64,000 nucleotides of DNA, from positions 54,230,494 through 54,294,493 of the forward strand of contig NC_053045.1 of the NCBI RefSeq assembly GCF_003473485.1. Reading direction: 5' to 3'. The notes under the pieces were generated by a model, which saw only the letters and a list, made by a program, of their open reading frames with translations, had not been told where the DNA came from and did no database searches. A program made the translations under genes and the position numbers. The first letter of the stretch is position 1; each line of letters starts with the position of its first letter. This document shows positions 1 through 11,181 of this stretch, piece by piece. This DNA is from Medicago truncatula. Its lineage: Eukaryota > Streptophyta > Magnoliopsida > Fabales > Fabaceae.

Positions 1-566
1 TTCTTTTATGGCCTTCAAAGGATACTGGCTTTTGTGTAGCCTCAGTATAGTGAACTTTTGTGTAGCTATCTGACCATTTTTCCCATTTATAACTGATCGA
101 TTGATCAATATATGCAACACTTTTAACATTTGCAATCAAATTACGAAGAAAAATAAAAACAATCTCAACAAAAGATATATACACATCCTCTCAAAAAATA
201 GATACTCCAATTTAAAAATAATTATAAAAATCTATAATTCAATAAATGAAATTTTAGAGTGATATGAGTCACAGTAAACAAAAGATACACACATACCATA
301 AAAGTCAGGATTGAGCACAATAACCAAAAAAGCCTAAAACCAATGAGTTGATTGACAAAATATTTCAGAGTCAAGCAAGAATATCATGTATATAGTTATA
401 TCTTTTGATTTCAACTTTAGGCATTGAAATAGTGTTTTGAAGCAATTGTTCCACTACTTCCATTATTTCCTCACCAGGTACAGTTACTACTGATCGACGA
501 AAAGACTTCACTGTCAATGATTCCAAACCTCAAACCTTAAATGTTAAATAAAAGGAATTTTTGAAT
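1..566. other. AT-rich spacer, nothing recognised
   Basis: No coding pattern, structural RNA or repeat end is recognisable here. The stretch ends at the poly-T that marks the 3' tail of the neighbouring minus-strand LINE. Confidence 0.5.
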
Positions 567-1450
567 TTTTTTTTTTTTAACAAATCAAAATGGAATATAT
601 TGCTCAAACGAAAAGTGATTCACCCCGCACAATGTGTGCTAAAAATGATGACTCACTGAATATCTGTTACAAGAAAAAGGCACCAAACCAAAGGATGCCA
701 CCACCAAAAAATAAAACCAAAATTACATGACACCCATACACAAAAGAGGGTGTCTTCACCAATCATGAAAATCAAAAGTGATCAGTCGTCTCAATGATAC
801 CGCACCCGCTTACACATAAGTTGTTATCAGGTTGAAGTACATGTATGCGCACCAAATCAAGTCTTGTTGGAACTCTGTTTTGAAGAAGACGCCAAGCAAA
901 GATTGAAACTTTTGAAGGAACTGGCTTATGCCAAACATTGTTGTATACTGCTCCATTCACTGGTTCATCAGCTGATGTGAGAAATCTATAAGTCCCACGA
1001 ACCGCGTAACCATGAGAAGGGTCTATAAGCCACCTCCAAGTATCCTGAATATTAACCTACAAAATAACGTTATTCAACAAAGCAGCACACTCCCTCACAC
1101 TCTCATCCTCCCACGCCAACAATCGTCTTCGCCAACTTCAAGCACCACCTCCTTCCGCCCACCCCATAGTCTCCATATCCTCCACCAAGTACTCCTTATG
1201 CATTGATAACTCAAAGAAACGGCTCAACTGGAGCTTTAATGGAACTCCACCAACCAATTATCGGTCCATAAAAAGTATCGTTACCATTACCTACCACCCG
1301 CCTTGTATTGTCATCAAACATATCCCCCCTCCTTTTCAACCAACAACCGCCAACACCATTTACCTATTAAAGTAACATTAAATTTCTGTAACCTCTTAAC
1401 CCCCAATCCACCATGATCCACAGGTAAACAAATAGAATCCCATTGAACCC
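567..1450 (-). mobile_element. 5'-truncated LINE (non-LTR retrotransposon) remnant
   Basis: Read on the minus strand, the sequence gives degraded LINE reverse-transcriptase C-terminal text (GGLGV, then GKWCWRLL), followed by the zinc-binding reverse-transcriptase domain (VPSKVSIFAWRLLQNRVPT and CGIIETTDHF, 772-960). A 3' untranslated region and a poly-A tail follow, seen as poly-T at 567-578 on the + strand. Frameshifts and stops break the frame. The flanks show a degenerate duplication of about 13 bp (aggaatttttgaa near 555, agcaatttttaaa near 1452), as expected for target-primed insertion. It belongs to the same family as the 27678-28949 copy. Confidence 0.8.
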
Positions 1451-1574
1451 AAGCAATTTTTAAAAAAAATTACATATTCACGCATTTTGAGCACAAACGA
1501 AAACCTCAAACCTTCTTTGCATCTAACCTTTTTCCTTCATCAGATTTGCCTTCTATTATTTCTCTTACAATTTG

Positions 1575-1600
1575 ATATATATATATATATATATATATAT
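1575..1600. repeat. (AT)n microsatellite
   Basis: An uninterrupted AT dinucleotide run of about 26 bp in AT-rich spacer. Confidence 0.9.
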
Positions 1601-1766
1601 TTCATCCATTTTCTAATGTAGTAGAGTACTTTTTAATATAACATATTTTCATCTTTTTGTTATTTTTATTTTTTGATTTTTGAAGACAACTTTTCAAAGA
1701 TCATAAACACTTCTATTGATGTATACACACACTCTCTTACAAGAGCTCTTATACATGAATCACCTT

Positions 1767-1925
1767 AGGTGGCATACACCCTTTTACACCCACACACATT
1801 TGTGACATGTGGCAAAAACATTGAAAGAAGAGATAAAAAGGGGTGATAATGTGATGTGAAATGATTAAAATACCCCTGGTACATGGGGTGTACATAAGAG
1901 GTGTATCAAAAAAGGGTGTCTACCT
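1767..1925. mobile_element. Small MITE-like element
   Basis: The left end (AGGTGGCATACACCCTTTT) is an imperfect inverted match to the right end (AAAAGGGTGTCTACCT). The element is about 159 bp and has no coding capacity. No clear target duplication was found, so the superfamily is not assigned. Confidence 0.45.
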
Positions 1926-2788
1926 ATCTTTTTCCCTCTTACAATACCTTGATTCAATTTTGATCCCAACTAACCATATCATCAATTTCATCATTCTATT
2001 TTTTATTTTTCTTTTCCAAAAGTTATGTCACGTTTCGACTCCACATTTATTCTAATTTTTTTTATTAATCTTCTATTTTTACGTGAAATTTTAATTTGGC
2101 ATATATATCTCAACAAAAAAATTTCTTTTCAACAAAAAGATTTTGTTCTTTTTTCCAATAAATGTGTTACTTCATTATCTGATTAACTAATAATTTTTTC
2201 CTACAATTATTAAAAGTATAACTTAATTTAATCATAATTTATTTCAATAGTGTATTTTTTTTCTTTATTTTCTTTTCATTTTCAATATTTTTGTCACTTT
2301 CACATTTGTTTTGAATATTTTTTCATTTTTGAATAATAATATTTTAATTTGATATAAATATACCAATGTGCATTTTTTTATGTTTTTTTTTTCTAAATAT
2401 TTTATTCATTATTTTTTATGTAGCATAAATATCTTAAGAAACTAAATATATTATACATATTTTTTTTTGTTATATCTTATCTTTTAAAACCTAATTTTTA
2501 TACTCGCTTAAATTATTCGTTACTTCTTTTTATTTATCTTTAAGCATCATATTCCAATTCAAACTTTAACTATAAATCTAGGTTCCTTTTGTTTTATTTC
2601 CATTTTTTTAATGTTGTTTTATTTTACTTTATCGTAGTTTATTTTAATAAATTTATTATTTTTCACATTTTTAGTATTTTTTATTTTTTATTTTACGTAT
2701 TATCTCAACAAACTACATATATTATATCTTTTTATTTCTTTTAAAGGTTTTTGTTATATTTTATCTTTAAAACCTAATTTTTTAAAAT

Positions 2789-3334
2789 GGCTTAATTACA
2801 CTTTTGGTCCTCGTGTTTTGGCCTACTCACGAAATTGGTCCTGCCCTTTTAAAACAGAACAAAAAGGTCCTTCAATTATCATTTTTGTTGCATTTTTCGT
2901 CCTACCTCCTATTTTCAAACTCCAGAAACGCAGAGAAATGACAGTTTTAGACGGTTTTAGATCTACCCCTATGCTCAACCATGAAATCAACAAGGAATAA
3001 AACATGTAGGCACAAGGAATCTATTCTATTCAGCACACTAACCAAGAAAACCCTAATTTGAAACATATCTTAGAAATTAGGTTTTTTTTTGTTAGTGTGT
3101 TGAATAAAGTGGATTCTTTGTACCCACATGCTTTATTCCTTGTTTATTTCATGGTTGAGCATAGGGGGTAGGTCTAAAACTGTCAATTCTCTACGTTTTT
3201 GGAGAATAAAATGGGGGGTAGGACGAAAAATGCAATAAAAATGATAATTGAAGGACCGTTTTGTTCTGTTTTAAAAGGGCAGGACCAATTTCGTGAGTAG
3301 GCCAAAACACGAGGACCAAAAGTGTAATTAAGTC
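2789..3334. mobile_element. Long foldback element with 9-bp target duplication (Mutator-like MITE)
   Basis: The two halves are near-perfect reverse complements, each about 250 bp, meeting at a short loop near 3060-3075. The ends read GGCTTAATTACACTTTTGG and its complement. Flanks ttttaaaat (2780-2788) and tttttaaat (3335-3343) match at 8 of 9 positions, which suggests a Mutator-type 9-bp duplication. Open frames on both strands here are mirror images of the hairpin, not genes. Transcription would give a long double-stranded RNA. Confidence 0.8.
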
Positions 3335-3634
3335 TTTTTAAATTGCTTAAATTTATTGTTATTTCATTATCTTTTAGCATCATATGCCATTTAAAATTTT
3401 AACTACTCACATATTTTTAGGCCTATAAAATTAAGGGATTTTTGCTAAACAACTACTCGCATAATTTTAGCACAAGTAGAATTAAACTTTTGAAATCAAC
3501 CTTTCTCATTCTTCAGGTTTGACAAATATCACTTCTATAAAAAAAAAATCATACACTTTTTCATATATTATTGATTTTTTTTTTTGCACAAACTTTATTA
3601 AAATTATTCACACTCTAAATATAAAATGGAGATC

Positions 3635-3770
3635 TAAAAGTCCTAGCTCAACTGGCAAAATGTCAAAATTGTTAGGTCGGATGTCATGATCAGGGTTCGA
3701 ACTCCGGTAACTCCACTTGTGTGTGAGTTTTATAATGACTTTGTCATTTCGTCTATCTACCAAATAAAAA
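3635..3770 (+). mobile_element. tRNA-derived SINE
   Basis: It carries an A-box-like stretch (tagctcaactggcaaaatg, about 3644) and a B-box (ggttcgaactcc, about 3695) at tRNA-like spacing, then a short tail. Flanks aaaatggagatc and aaaatgaagact look like a worn target duplication. It cannot be a tRNA gene, because no cloverleaf closes. Confidence 0.6.
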
Positions 3771-4562
3771 ATGAAGACTCAAGATTAGGATCATTAAAAT
3801 GTAAATAATGCTGAATTTTAAAGAGATCACAAATATTTAATCGATGTGATTTTTATGGATGATAGAGCATGCATAAATTTTTTTTCTTCTTGAACTTTTA
3901 CTAACATGGTTTCACATTAACTTAATTTTTTTTCTATGCTAATATTTATTTAATTTTGCTGGTGATATTGAAGGGGATCAAAATTCAATGCATTGTGTAT
4001 AGCGGCAATGTTACGAAATATCAATCTATGTTATTATAAAAAAATAATATCAACCTACGTTGATTGATGTAATATATTATGAGATGAAAAGTATCTTAAT
4101 TTTTAATAACAACCATAAATTTAAACCAACTTCCAATATTTCATAAACTATAACTATTGTGAAGCCGTGTAATTTTTTTAAGAAGTTAATATATATTTCT
4201 TTTGTCTATTTATTATACTTTTCTTTCTTGGTACCATGATATAGGTTCACAAATTTTTCCATAGCTAGAGATGATTAATCTTCGTGAAGAATCGGTGGGG
4301 CACAAAAGATGAGTTCTTCTCTTTCAATCGATTTTTTTTTCTCATACGCATGAGCCGCGAAACAAACTCATGATCACATGTTAAAAGGGACCCAAAACTC
4401 TTACTACTTGGACTAATTCATTATTGATTTTGTTACATCTTTTATTTTTGCATTGGATATTCATGTCACCATTTATATTTATTTTTAAGATATTATTATA
4501 ATTATATATTTAAATAAATTCAATTTAATATATTCGTACACACAAATTTATTTAATATCTAA

Positions 4563-4589
4563 CCCGGGCAACGCCCGACTCTAAACTAG
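4563..4589 (+). mobile_element. Helitron 3' terminus
   Basis: A GC hairpin (CGGGC, loop AA plus C, GCCCG) lies 8 nt before a terminal CTAG followed by T. This is the plant Helitron 3' end signature. The matching 5' TC end was not located, so the element's length is unknown. Confidence 0.6.
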
Positions 4590-4754
4590 TTTGATATATG
4601 ATACCGTTGGGATACTTTATTAAAATATTAAATTTAAAATTAAATATCTAAATGCACAATATATAAATAAGTAATTTTGATAATAAATAAAGTGATATTT
4701 AGTCAATTATTTATATCCGAGAAAGAAAGAAAAATCATTATTTAATCAATTACA

Positions 4755-4879
4755 TACTCCAAAATGAAATATAAGGAAAAAAGACAGGTGAAGAGTTGAT
4801 GCATGTGGACTAACTTTTTAACCACATAAATTGACTTTTCAACTTTCACTTTTGTTTATATTTCATTTCGGATGGAGTA
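4755..4879. mobile_element. Short Stowaway-like MITE
   Basis: The terminal inverted repeats are TACTCCaaaatgaaatataa and its partner ending ttatatttcatttcGGATGGAGTA, flanked by TA. About 125 bp, non-coding. Confidence 0.6.
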
Positions 4880-5041
4880 TATCCTACAAAGAGAACAACA
4901 TCGCCGTTAAACTATATCCCGAAAAGAACATCATTACCTAATGATTTATACAATTTATAGAGAAAATAGCATGTTTCGGATCTTTTGGGCTGACTTTTTA
5001 TCTTTTCAAAATTACTCTTAATTTTTAATACAAATAACACG

Positions 5042-5994
5042 TACTCCCTCTGTTCCTTTTCAAGTGTCTTTTTAGGGTGAATTTTTTGTTCCTATTTAAC
5101 TGTCTTTTTGGTTTTTGAAGGGTACAATTTGTCAATTATACCCTTTGTCAATTACTTTTATCTTTTTCAGTAAAACTAATTAATGTTATCAATTTGAAAA
5201 ATTAAAGTTTGTTTTTTTAAACAAAGTTTGTTTGTTTTTTAAAACCAATTTTGTTTCTTGTTATCTTCAAATTTAAACAAAATTTTGTTCCAAACAATGG
5301 TTTCAAGAAGAGTTAAAATTCTATAAATTATATGAGTGACAATTGTTAAAAATTTCAAGTGTGACTCTAGCATTAGTTGAAGTCTTAACTTAGATTAAAG
5401 GAGTTGGAAGAAAGTTAATTTTTTCTTAACTTTTGATGAAATAATTTTATATTGACTTACAATAATTAAAAAGAGGCTAAATTACACATCGGATCTTTTA
5501 AGTTTCACGTTTGTAATAGATATGTCCTTTAAGTTATTTTGGTCACAAATAAGTCCTTTAAGTTTGACGTTTGTAACAAATTGGTCCTTTAAGATATTTG
5601 GAGCTCAAATAAGTCCTTTAAATTTGTAAACGTTTTCAAGGATCCCAAATAAGTCCTTTTAATTTTGTAACAATTGTTAACAGAAGGACTAAATTGAAAA
5701 TGTTTGCAAACTTAAAATACTTATTTGCGCCTAAAATAACTTAATGGTCCAATCTGTTACAAACCTCAAACTTAAAGGACTTATGTATGACAAAAATAAC
5801 TTACATGACTTATCTGTTATAAACGTCAAACTTAAAGGACCCAATGTGTAATTTAACCTTAGAAAGATATGCACCATATTTAAAAAATTGACAATTATTT
5901 GTTATGAGAGGTATAATAGGAAGAAAATATGCAAAAATACACCTCGCTATTTTGGTGTTAATTTTATAAAAAGACACTTCAAAGGGATGGAGTA
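5042..5994. mobile_element. Stowaway-type MITE interrupted by a foldback
   Basis: Ends TACTCCCTCTGTTCC and GGGATGGAGTA are inverted repeats with TA at each border, the Tc1/mariner Stowaway hallmark. The inner part of the repeat (aagtgtctttttagg against aaaaagacactt) extends the match. Its size is inflated by the separate element at 5475-5858. Confidence 0.7.
5475..5858. mobile_element. Foldback element nested in the Stowaway
   Basis: The ends GGCTAAATTACACAT and its inverted partner ATGTGTAATTTAACC flank inverted arms rich in the phrase aagtcctttaag. Flanks ttaaaaaga (5466-5474) and ttagaaaga (5859-5867) form a 9-bp target duplication with one mismatch. It shares the GGCTWAATT end with the elements at 2789 and 9872. 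Confidence 0.8.
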
Positions 5995-6014
5995 TCAAAC
6001 ATATAAGAATAAAT

Positions 6015-6200
6015 TTAAATATTAAAATAAAAGTGTAACAAACCCGATATGAGTATATATATGTTCAATTTTTTTCTTTATCATTTAAAACGTGTAACAA
6101 ACTAGATGAGTATATTTTATACTTACTTTTTCATTATCCCAATTATGCCTTTAAACAACTTATTCTATAATAAAGATTGTTGTTGATATCATTAAAATAA
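6015..6200. repeat. Dispersed repeat, copy near 60525-60695
   Basis: The block gtgtaacaaac...gatatgagtatatatatg through ctataataaagattgtt recurs in direct orientation at 60525-60695, with scattered substitutions. The region further upstream of the lipid-transfer pseudogene (6240-6700) is AT-rich and otherwise featureless. Confidence 0.65.
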
Positions 6201-7429
6201 TACTGTATAACATTAATTAGTTTTATTGAAAAAATATAAGAGTAATTGACAAATAGTGTAATTGACAAATCATACTTTTAAAATACTAAAGCGACAATTA
6301 AATAGAAACGCTAAATCGCATTCAAACGACACTTAAAAAGGAACATATGTTGTACTATATAAAAGGAAAATTTGGGAATTTTGGCATGACTTTTTTGTTA
6401 TTACAATTATACCCTTAAAAAAAAATCTTAGACGATGTTATATTGTTGGTGTTTTAAAATCAATAACAAAAATAAGAATTCTTGTTATATTTGTATATTA
6501 TTATTATTGTCATTAAAAAAAGATAAATATGATTCGTTGAGTTTGTTACATTTTTTGAAAGTCACAAATAAAATATCAATGCTTATAATTTTAATCTATA
6601 TATAAAAAAACTATTTAAAATATATTCCGTTATTTTCTCCAACGATATCATATATTCCATTATTTTCTCCAGTATATACAGATTCCATTATTTCTGTTGC
6701 AAACATAAGTTATTCAGATTGCATAGTTTTCGGAAACTATAACATTTGTTACAAAAACAAATTTACATATAAGAAATTAAAATAGGTTTACGGTACCTAA
6801 AAAATCAATTTAGGTTTGCTCTCTTCCCTTCCCATCCCAGTTCGTTTGAGTGTAGCAAGATGGCAAAATTGATCACTGTGTTGTCAATATTTTTAATTGT
6901 ATTGATATTCAAATGCAATTCCTTGATGCCATTTTCAACTATACATTGTAAATCAATTATAACTGATATGATGGGGGAGTGTAAACCATATTACATGGAC
7001 CACAATTCACAACCATATGATTCATGTTGTTCTGCATTTCTTACGGTTGCATTTGTGATATTAAATTGGAAGAAATCGACAATTTACCTTTCGATGCCAC
7101 AAACACGGCCAACTTGCTTACTCTTAGTGGAGTATCCCTCTCCTGTCAAGGTAAATAATTAACTCTTAACTCTTTTATCTTTTCTTGTTTTATGTATTGA
7201 TAATTATGTTTACATTGTTTGATGCTAATAAGGTTAGTACCACTGCTCCATCCCTCGGTACGTAAACTATGCTTTTCTTTTATTAGGTATAGGGAGACAC
7301 CAACCATTTATCTCTCGTCACTTATATGAACATTTTCAATTGTATTTTTATTTGTTGTCACGCCAACATTAATATTTAGCTTATATTTGAATTAATCACA
7401 TCAAAAGAAATCAATCAATATAGTGTTGA

Positions 7430-7990
7430 AAAAGTTGACAGCACGACTCTCCATTAGAGGAGGAACCTGAGTTTGATTCCTAGAGTCACCTATTTAAGAG
7501 ATAGTCTACTTGTGAAAAAAGAGTTAGCCAATATTAACTTAGTATTAGTTGATCCGTTTGGACCTTAGGAGATGATTTATTGACTGAGAACTGTTGTGAA
7601 GAGCAGAGCGGTTGAGCTTTAGTTCGTTTGATGCGAGTCCTTCTCCCCTGATCTCGGTGTACCTACATGTTCTCCGACGCCCAAATCAATAAGGAGTTTA
7701 AGAAAGTATGTGACTATATCATGGGTAAGAAATATCATACTTGACCCAAGGGTTGAGCAAGGATATATATATATATATATATATATATAGTGGATAATTA
7801 TGATTTTAACTCATAGTCCTTTAGCTAGATAGTTGTCCTTAAGGGGACGTGAGTGACAATCAGAGTGGTCTGCTATGCTGCATAAGATCCGGACTAGGAG
7901 GTGAGGAACTCTTGACTTAGACCATAATCCAATAGGATTTAGTTTAGGGCATGTCCATCGTATCGTGTCACTCTCGATTTTAACACCTAT
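7430..7990. repeat. Intronic block shared with copy B (inverted at 57690-58260)
   Basis: The block from gttgacagcacgactctccat to gggcatgtccatcgta, with an (AT)n run at 7763-7789, is found inverted in intron 2 of the 57-kb gene. The insertion therefore predates the gene duplication. It contains a B-box-like gagtttgattcc but no clear SINE structure. Confidence 0.7.
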
Positions 7991-8124
7991 TATTAATAAT
8001 TAATCATCATTGTTCATTTGCTTTTTCTGTTTCATCATGTCATATTATATTATGTTAGTAACCAAAAAATATTATATTATAATTATATATTTTGTAATCA
8101 TTTTAATGGAAGATATATGCTTTA

Positions 8125-8512
8125 ATTTTATGTAATGGTATTTTCGAAGAAGGGTTGAATTAAAGTAGAAAGTTATAATTCATTCCATTCAGTCGACAAT
8201 TCAAATAATGGAACGGAATTTTTTTTTTCACTCCATCATAAAATATCCAAATAATGGAATGAACTATTTCATTCCGTTCCATTCCGTTATGTTCATTTCT
8301 GCTCCGCTCTATTATGTAATTTTATGTAATGGTATTTTTGAAGAAGGGTTGAATTAAAGTAGAAAGTTATAATTCATTCCATTCAGTCGACAATTCAAAT
8401 AATGGAACGGAATTTTTTTTTTTCACTCCATCATAAAATATCCAAATAATGGAATGGACTATTTCATTCCGTTCCATTCTGTTATGTTCATTTCTGCTCC
8501 GCTCTATTATGT
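8125..8512. repeat. Two tandem units of about 194 bp
   Basis: Unit 1 (about 8125-8318) and unit 2 (about 8319-8512) both read from tgtaatggtatttt to ctccgctctattatgt with only a handful of differences. The units resemble a MITE rich in ggaatgg/ccattcc. They lie just before the third exon of the pseudogene and are absent from the 57-kb copy. Confidence 0.85.
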
Positions 8513-8849
8513 TCCATCAATCCAAACAAAACCTTACGAAATAATGAACTGTTGTATTCTATATGTAGTTAGTCTGAATTCATGTTTGTTATGTGATATG
8601 GTAGTTGATGCTGCTAAACCAAATGCTTTAGAAAATTCGGTTTCCAATCTGGCTCCAAAAAGTGAAAGTTCAAAGGCACTACCAAGTTATACTCCAAATT
8701 CTCCATTGCTTGCGTCAGCACCAGCGCCAATACAAGAGCCAGATGATGACACCAAATATAATCTCTTTAAAGCTTTTGCATTGTTATTTATGTTTATTTT
8801 TGTGCTGGTTACTCCTGATCTTGATTATGACTGACAAAATAAGGAATTT

Positions 8850-9862
8850 TGCTCGACAATAATATGGCTAGGAAAGCGCAACCAATCAAAATCAAGTGCT
8901 GAAGAACAACATTTTTAGGCTTAGGTTACGTGGCAAACATGCAAGCCATTAGCCATTAGATTATTTTTGGTTTAATTGCAATTTTGATTCCTTTAACTTT
9001 AACAATTTATGGATTTTGATCGACCTATTTATAAATTTGCAATTTTGGTCCCTTTAATTTAACAATTTTTGTATTCTGATCATTCTATTTCTAAATGAGC
9101 AATTTTAGTTCCCTTATTTTATCAATTTACAAAATTGAACTTGCCAATTTTTTATTAGTTGTTATGATCAGTAGAATTTGAATAATCTCTCACATAAAAC
9201 TTCTCAACTTATAGAAAGGGACTCTCTCAAAAACAAAAGTATGCATATATTTTTCAAGAGGATATATTTCAAAGATCGTTCATTGTTTAAACCAACTGAA
9301 GGGGGCCGAAAAACAAAAATAAATACTATGATAACGACTCATTCTCCAAAACCTCGTTAATACAACAAAATTCACTTCAAGAGAGGCTTCCATAGAGGTG
9401 GAAGAAAGGAAATTGTGATACAAAATAAGGGCTAAAGACTGATTATGTTAACCGAAGGTTCTAGAAAAAATTGTTTTGGCTATGACTAAATGAACCAGAT
9501 TATCCCAAGACACTAGCTAATATGCGCATCATCACATTGACTCATCCTAAATACACCGAAGTAGGACCGCCAAAGGGATATGTACCATCCATTTCAGATC
9601 TTATGTTGTCCTCATCTAATATAATCACAAGTGTCCAAGGAGACATTTGTCCCAACTAGGGCTATAGCGTTTTGAAACCCTAATTGCCATACTTTAAAGG
9701 CTACCTCATAGCCTTTACTGAGATACACACTTTTCTACCCTAAAAACCTCACATAACATTCACATTCTTACTCTGATAGCCGAAGTATGCGTAGATACAT
9801 CACCCCTTCTAGAGGAACAAGATGTGTTGATCAAAGTTCATGGTTCTTAACCGTTCAATACT
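8850..9862. other. Spacer with a single-arm foldback remnant
   Basis: Positions 8968-9150 repeat the phrases ttaattgcaattttgat and gcaattttggtcccttt, typical of one arm of the GGCTWAATT foldback group, but I see no second arm. The remainder (9160-9862) shows no convincing gene. Confidence 0.45.
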
Positions 9863-9871
9863 CTCTCAAAA

Positions 9872-10259
9872 GGCTAAATTGCATTTTTGGTCCCTTAACT
9901 ATTTAGGTAGTATCATTTTGGTCCCTTAATTAAAATTCGATTTATTTTGGTCCCTTAACTTCTCTCTGTTACACATTTTGGTCCTTTCCGTTAGTTTTTT
10001 ATTTAAAAACGTTATATTTTTTTCATCTTCTTCTCCTCTTTTTCATCTTCATATCATCTTCATCAACCTTCAACAACAAGAATCCCAAAAAAATTTCAGA
10101 AGAAAATGAAGAAAACCTAACGCTTTTGAATTAAAACTAACGAAAAGAACCAAAATGCGTAACGAAAAGAAGTTAAGAGACCAAAATAAATTGAATTTTA
10201 ATTAAGGGACCAAAGCGTTACTACCTAAATAGTTAAGAGACCAAAAATGCAATTTAGCC
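9872..10259. mobile_element. Foldback element with perfect 9-bp target duplication
   Basis: The ends are GGCTAAATTGCATTTTTGG and its inverted copy. The arms carry ttttggtcccttaac repeats. Flanks CTCTCAAAA at 9863-9871 and 10260-10268 are identical, so insertion was recent and of Mutator type. It lies about 100 bp upstream of the presumed WDR55 promoter region. Confidence 0.85.
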
Positions 10260-10369
10260 CTCTCAAAAAACACTCTATTAGAAGAAAATAAAATAGAAAA
10301 TTTAAAATTGAGTTGTCGAGGGTAATATAGGAATCTGGTAATTGAAAAATAAAATAATAAAAACATTAG

Positions 10370-10560
10370 GGATGCTCCTCTCGTAGTATCTTTCTGCCGC
10401 GTTTTCATACCAGAGAAACCTCCGGCAGTCGTGCTCTCTCCGGCATCCGTCATTCACTGTTCTCCGCCTCTCTTCTCATTGGTCAGTCACAGCTACTCCT
10501 TCAATTTCAGTTTTTTCTTCCTTCTTCAAGTTCAATAATTGAGTGGATTTCACTGTTAGT
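10370..10560 (+). promoter_or_regulatory. Presumed promoter / 5' UTR exon of the WD40 gene
   Basis: The pyrimidine-rich, comparatively GC-rich stretch (ctctccggcatccgtcattc, cctctcttctcattg) looks like a plant 5' untranslated leader. The start codon exon begins right after an acceptor (tttgcag at 11173-11179), so a leader exon and a 5' UTR intron are required upstream. A likely donor is near 10480. No clear TATA box was seen. Confidence 0.4.
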
Positions 10561-10671
10561 GTGTTTTCATAGCTATTCCATCAAGTTTCAATACGGAATT
10601 TAAAATTCTACATTCATCTATTCAATCAAGTTTAATTAACAAGTGCTTATAGCTTAATCAAGGCCCTGTTT

Positions 10672-10869
10672 GGATAAACACCTTAATTTGCAGCTATTTC
10701 TACTACACAAGATAAACAAAGTCAATTGTTTTTGTATAAAGCTATAGCTTATTTCTATAAGCTACAGCCTATAGAAATAAGCTGAAAACAACCTATGAAC
10801 ATGTCATAAGTTATGCCAATCAGTCTCACGTCACCAGATAAGCTCAAACTAGCCAATCCAAACAGGCCC
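10672..10869. mobile_element. hAT-like MITE in the 5' UTR intron
   Basis: Ends GGCCCTGTTTGGAT and ATCCAAACAGGCCC are inverted repeats of the hAT MITE type. About 198 bp. The interior is rich in taagct/agctta inverted motifs. A convincing 8-bp duplication is not visible. Confidence 0.65.
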
Positions 10870-11181
10870 TAAGTCATTATTGGCATTAGGAAATACATTT
10901 ATCATATAATTCACCTCTATTACAAAAGATAAAAAAAATCAATATGTTTACGATCATATAAGTGTTCATGTTATAATAATAAACGTGAAAGTGTCAAATT
11001 GGGTTATACAGTTGCACTGTTTTTTTTTTTTCAAGGGTTTAGTTAGTGTTTAAGAACCTGAAGTGTGTGTCTTTCAGGCATGTTCTTTGTTGCGTTCACA
11101 TGATATCAGAATGAAGAAATTTATTTGGTACATACACTATATTTTATCTGATTTTTCTCTTCCCGTGTGTTGTTTGCAGAA

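Larger units (their letters stand above)
6860..8834 (+). pseudogene. LTPG-like lipid-transfer protein pseudogene (copy A)
   Basis: The ATG at 6860 opens a signal peptide (MAKLITVLSIFLIVLI) and the first four Cys of a plant eight-cysteine lipid-transfer fold. Against the intact copy at 57154-58867, three lesions are visible. A 19-bp deletion near 7032 shifts frame before the CxC pair. The seventh Cys codon TGT has become AGT near 7126. A 28-bp deletion near 7231 removes the acceptor and start of the small second exon. The third exon (8605-8834) still encodes a Pro/Ser/Ala-rich stretch and a hydrophobic C-terminus like a GPI-anchor signal. The family moves lipids at the outer plasma membrane or cell wall (known for LTPGs). 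This copy is almost certainly dead. Confidence 0.8.

Noticed and set aside
2818..3383. Open frames on both strands (about 60 codons each) with matching protein text
   Set aside because: They are mirror images produced by the arms of the 2789-3334 foldback. There is no codon bias and no family match.
8454..8834. 126-codon + strand frame taken as a separate gene
   Set aside because: Its first half is tandem-repeat intron sequence. Only 8605-8834 is real exon sequence, belonging to the LTPG pseudogene.
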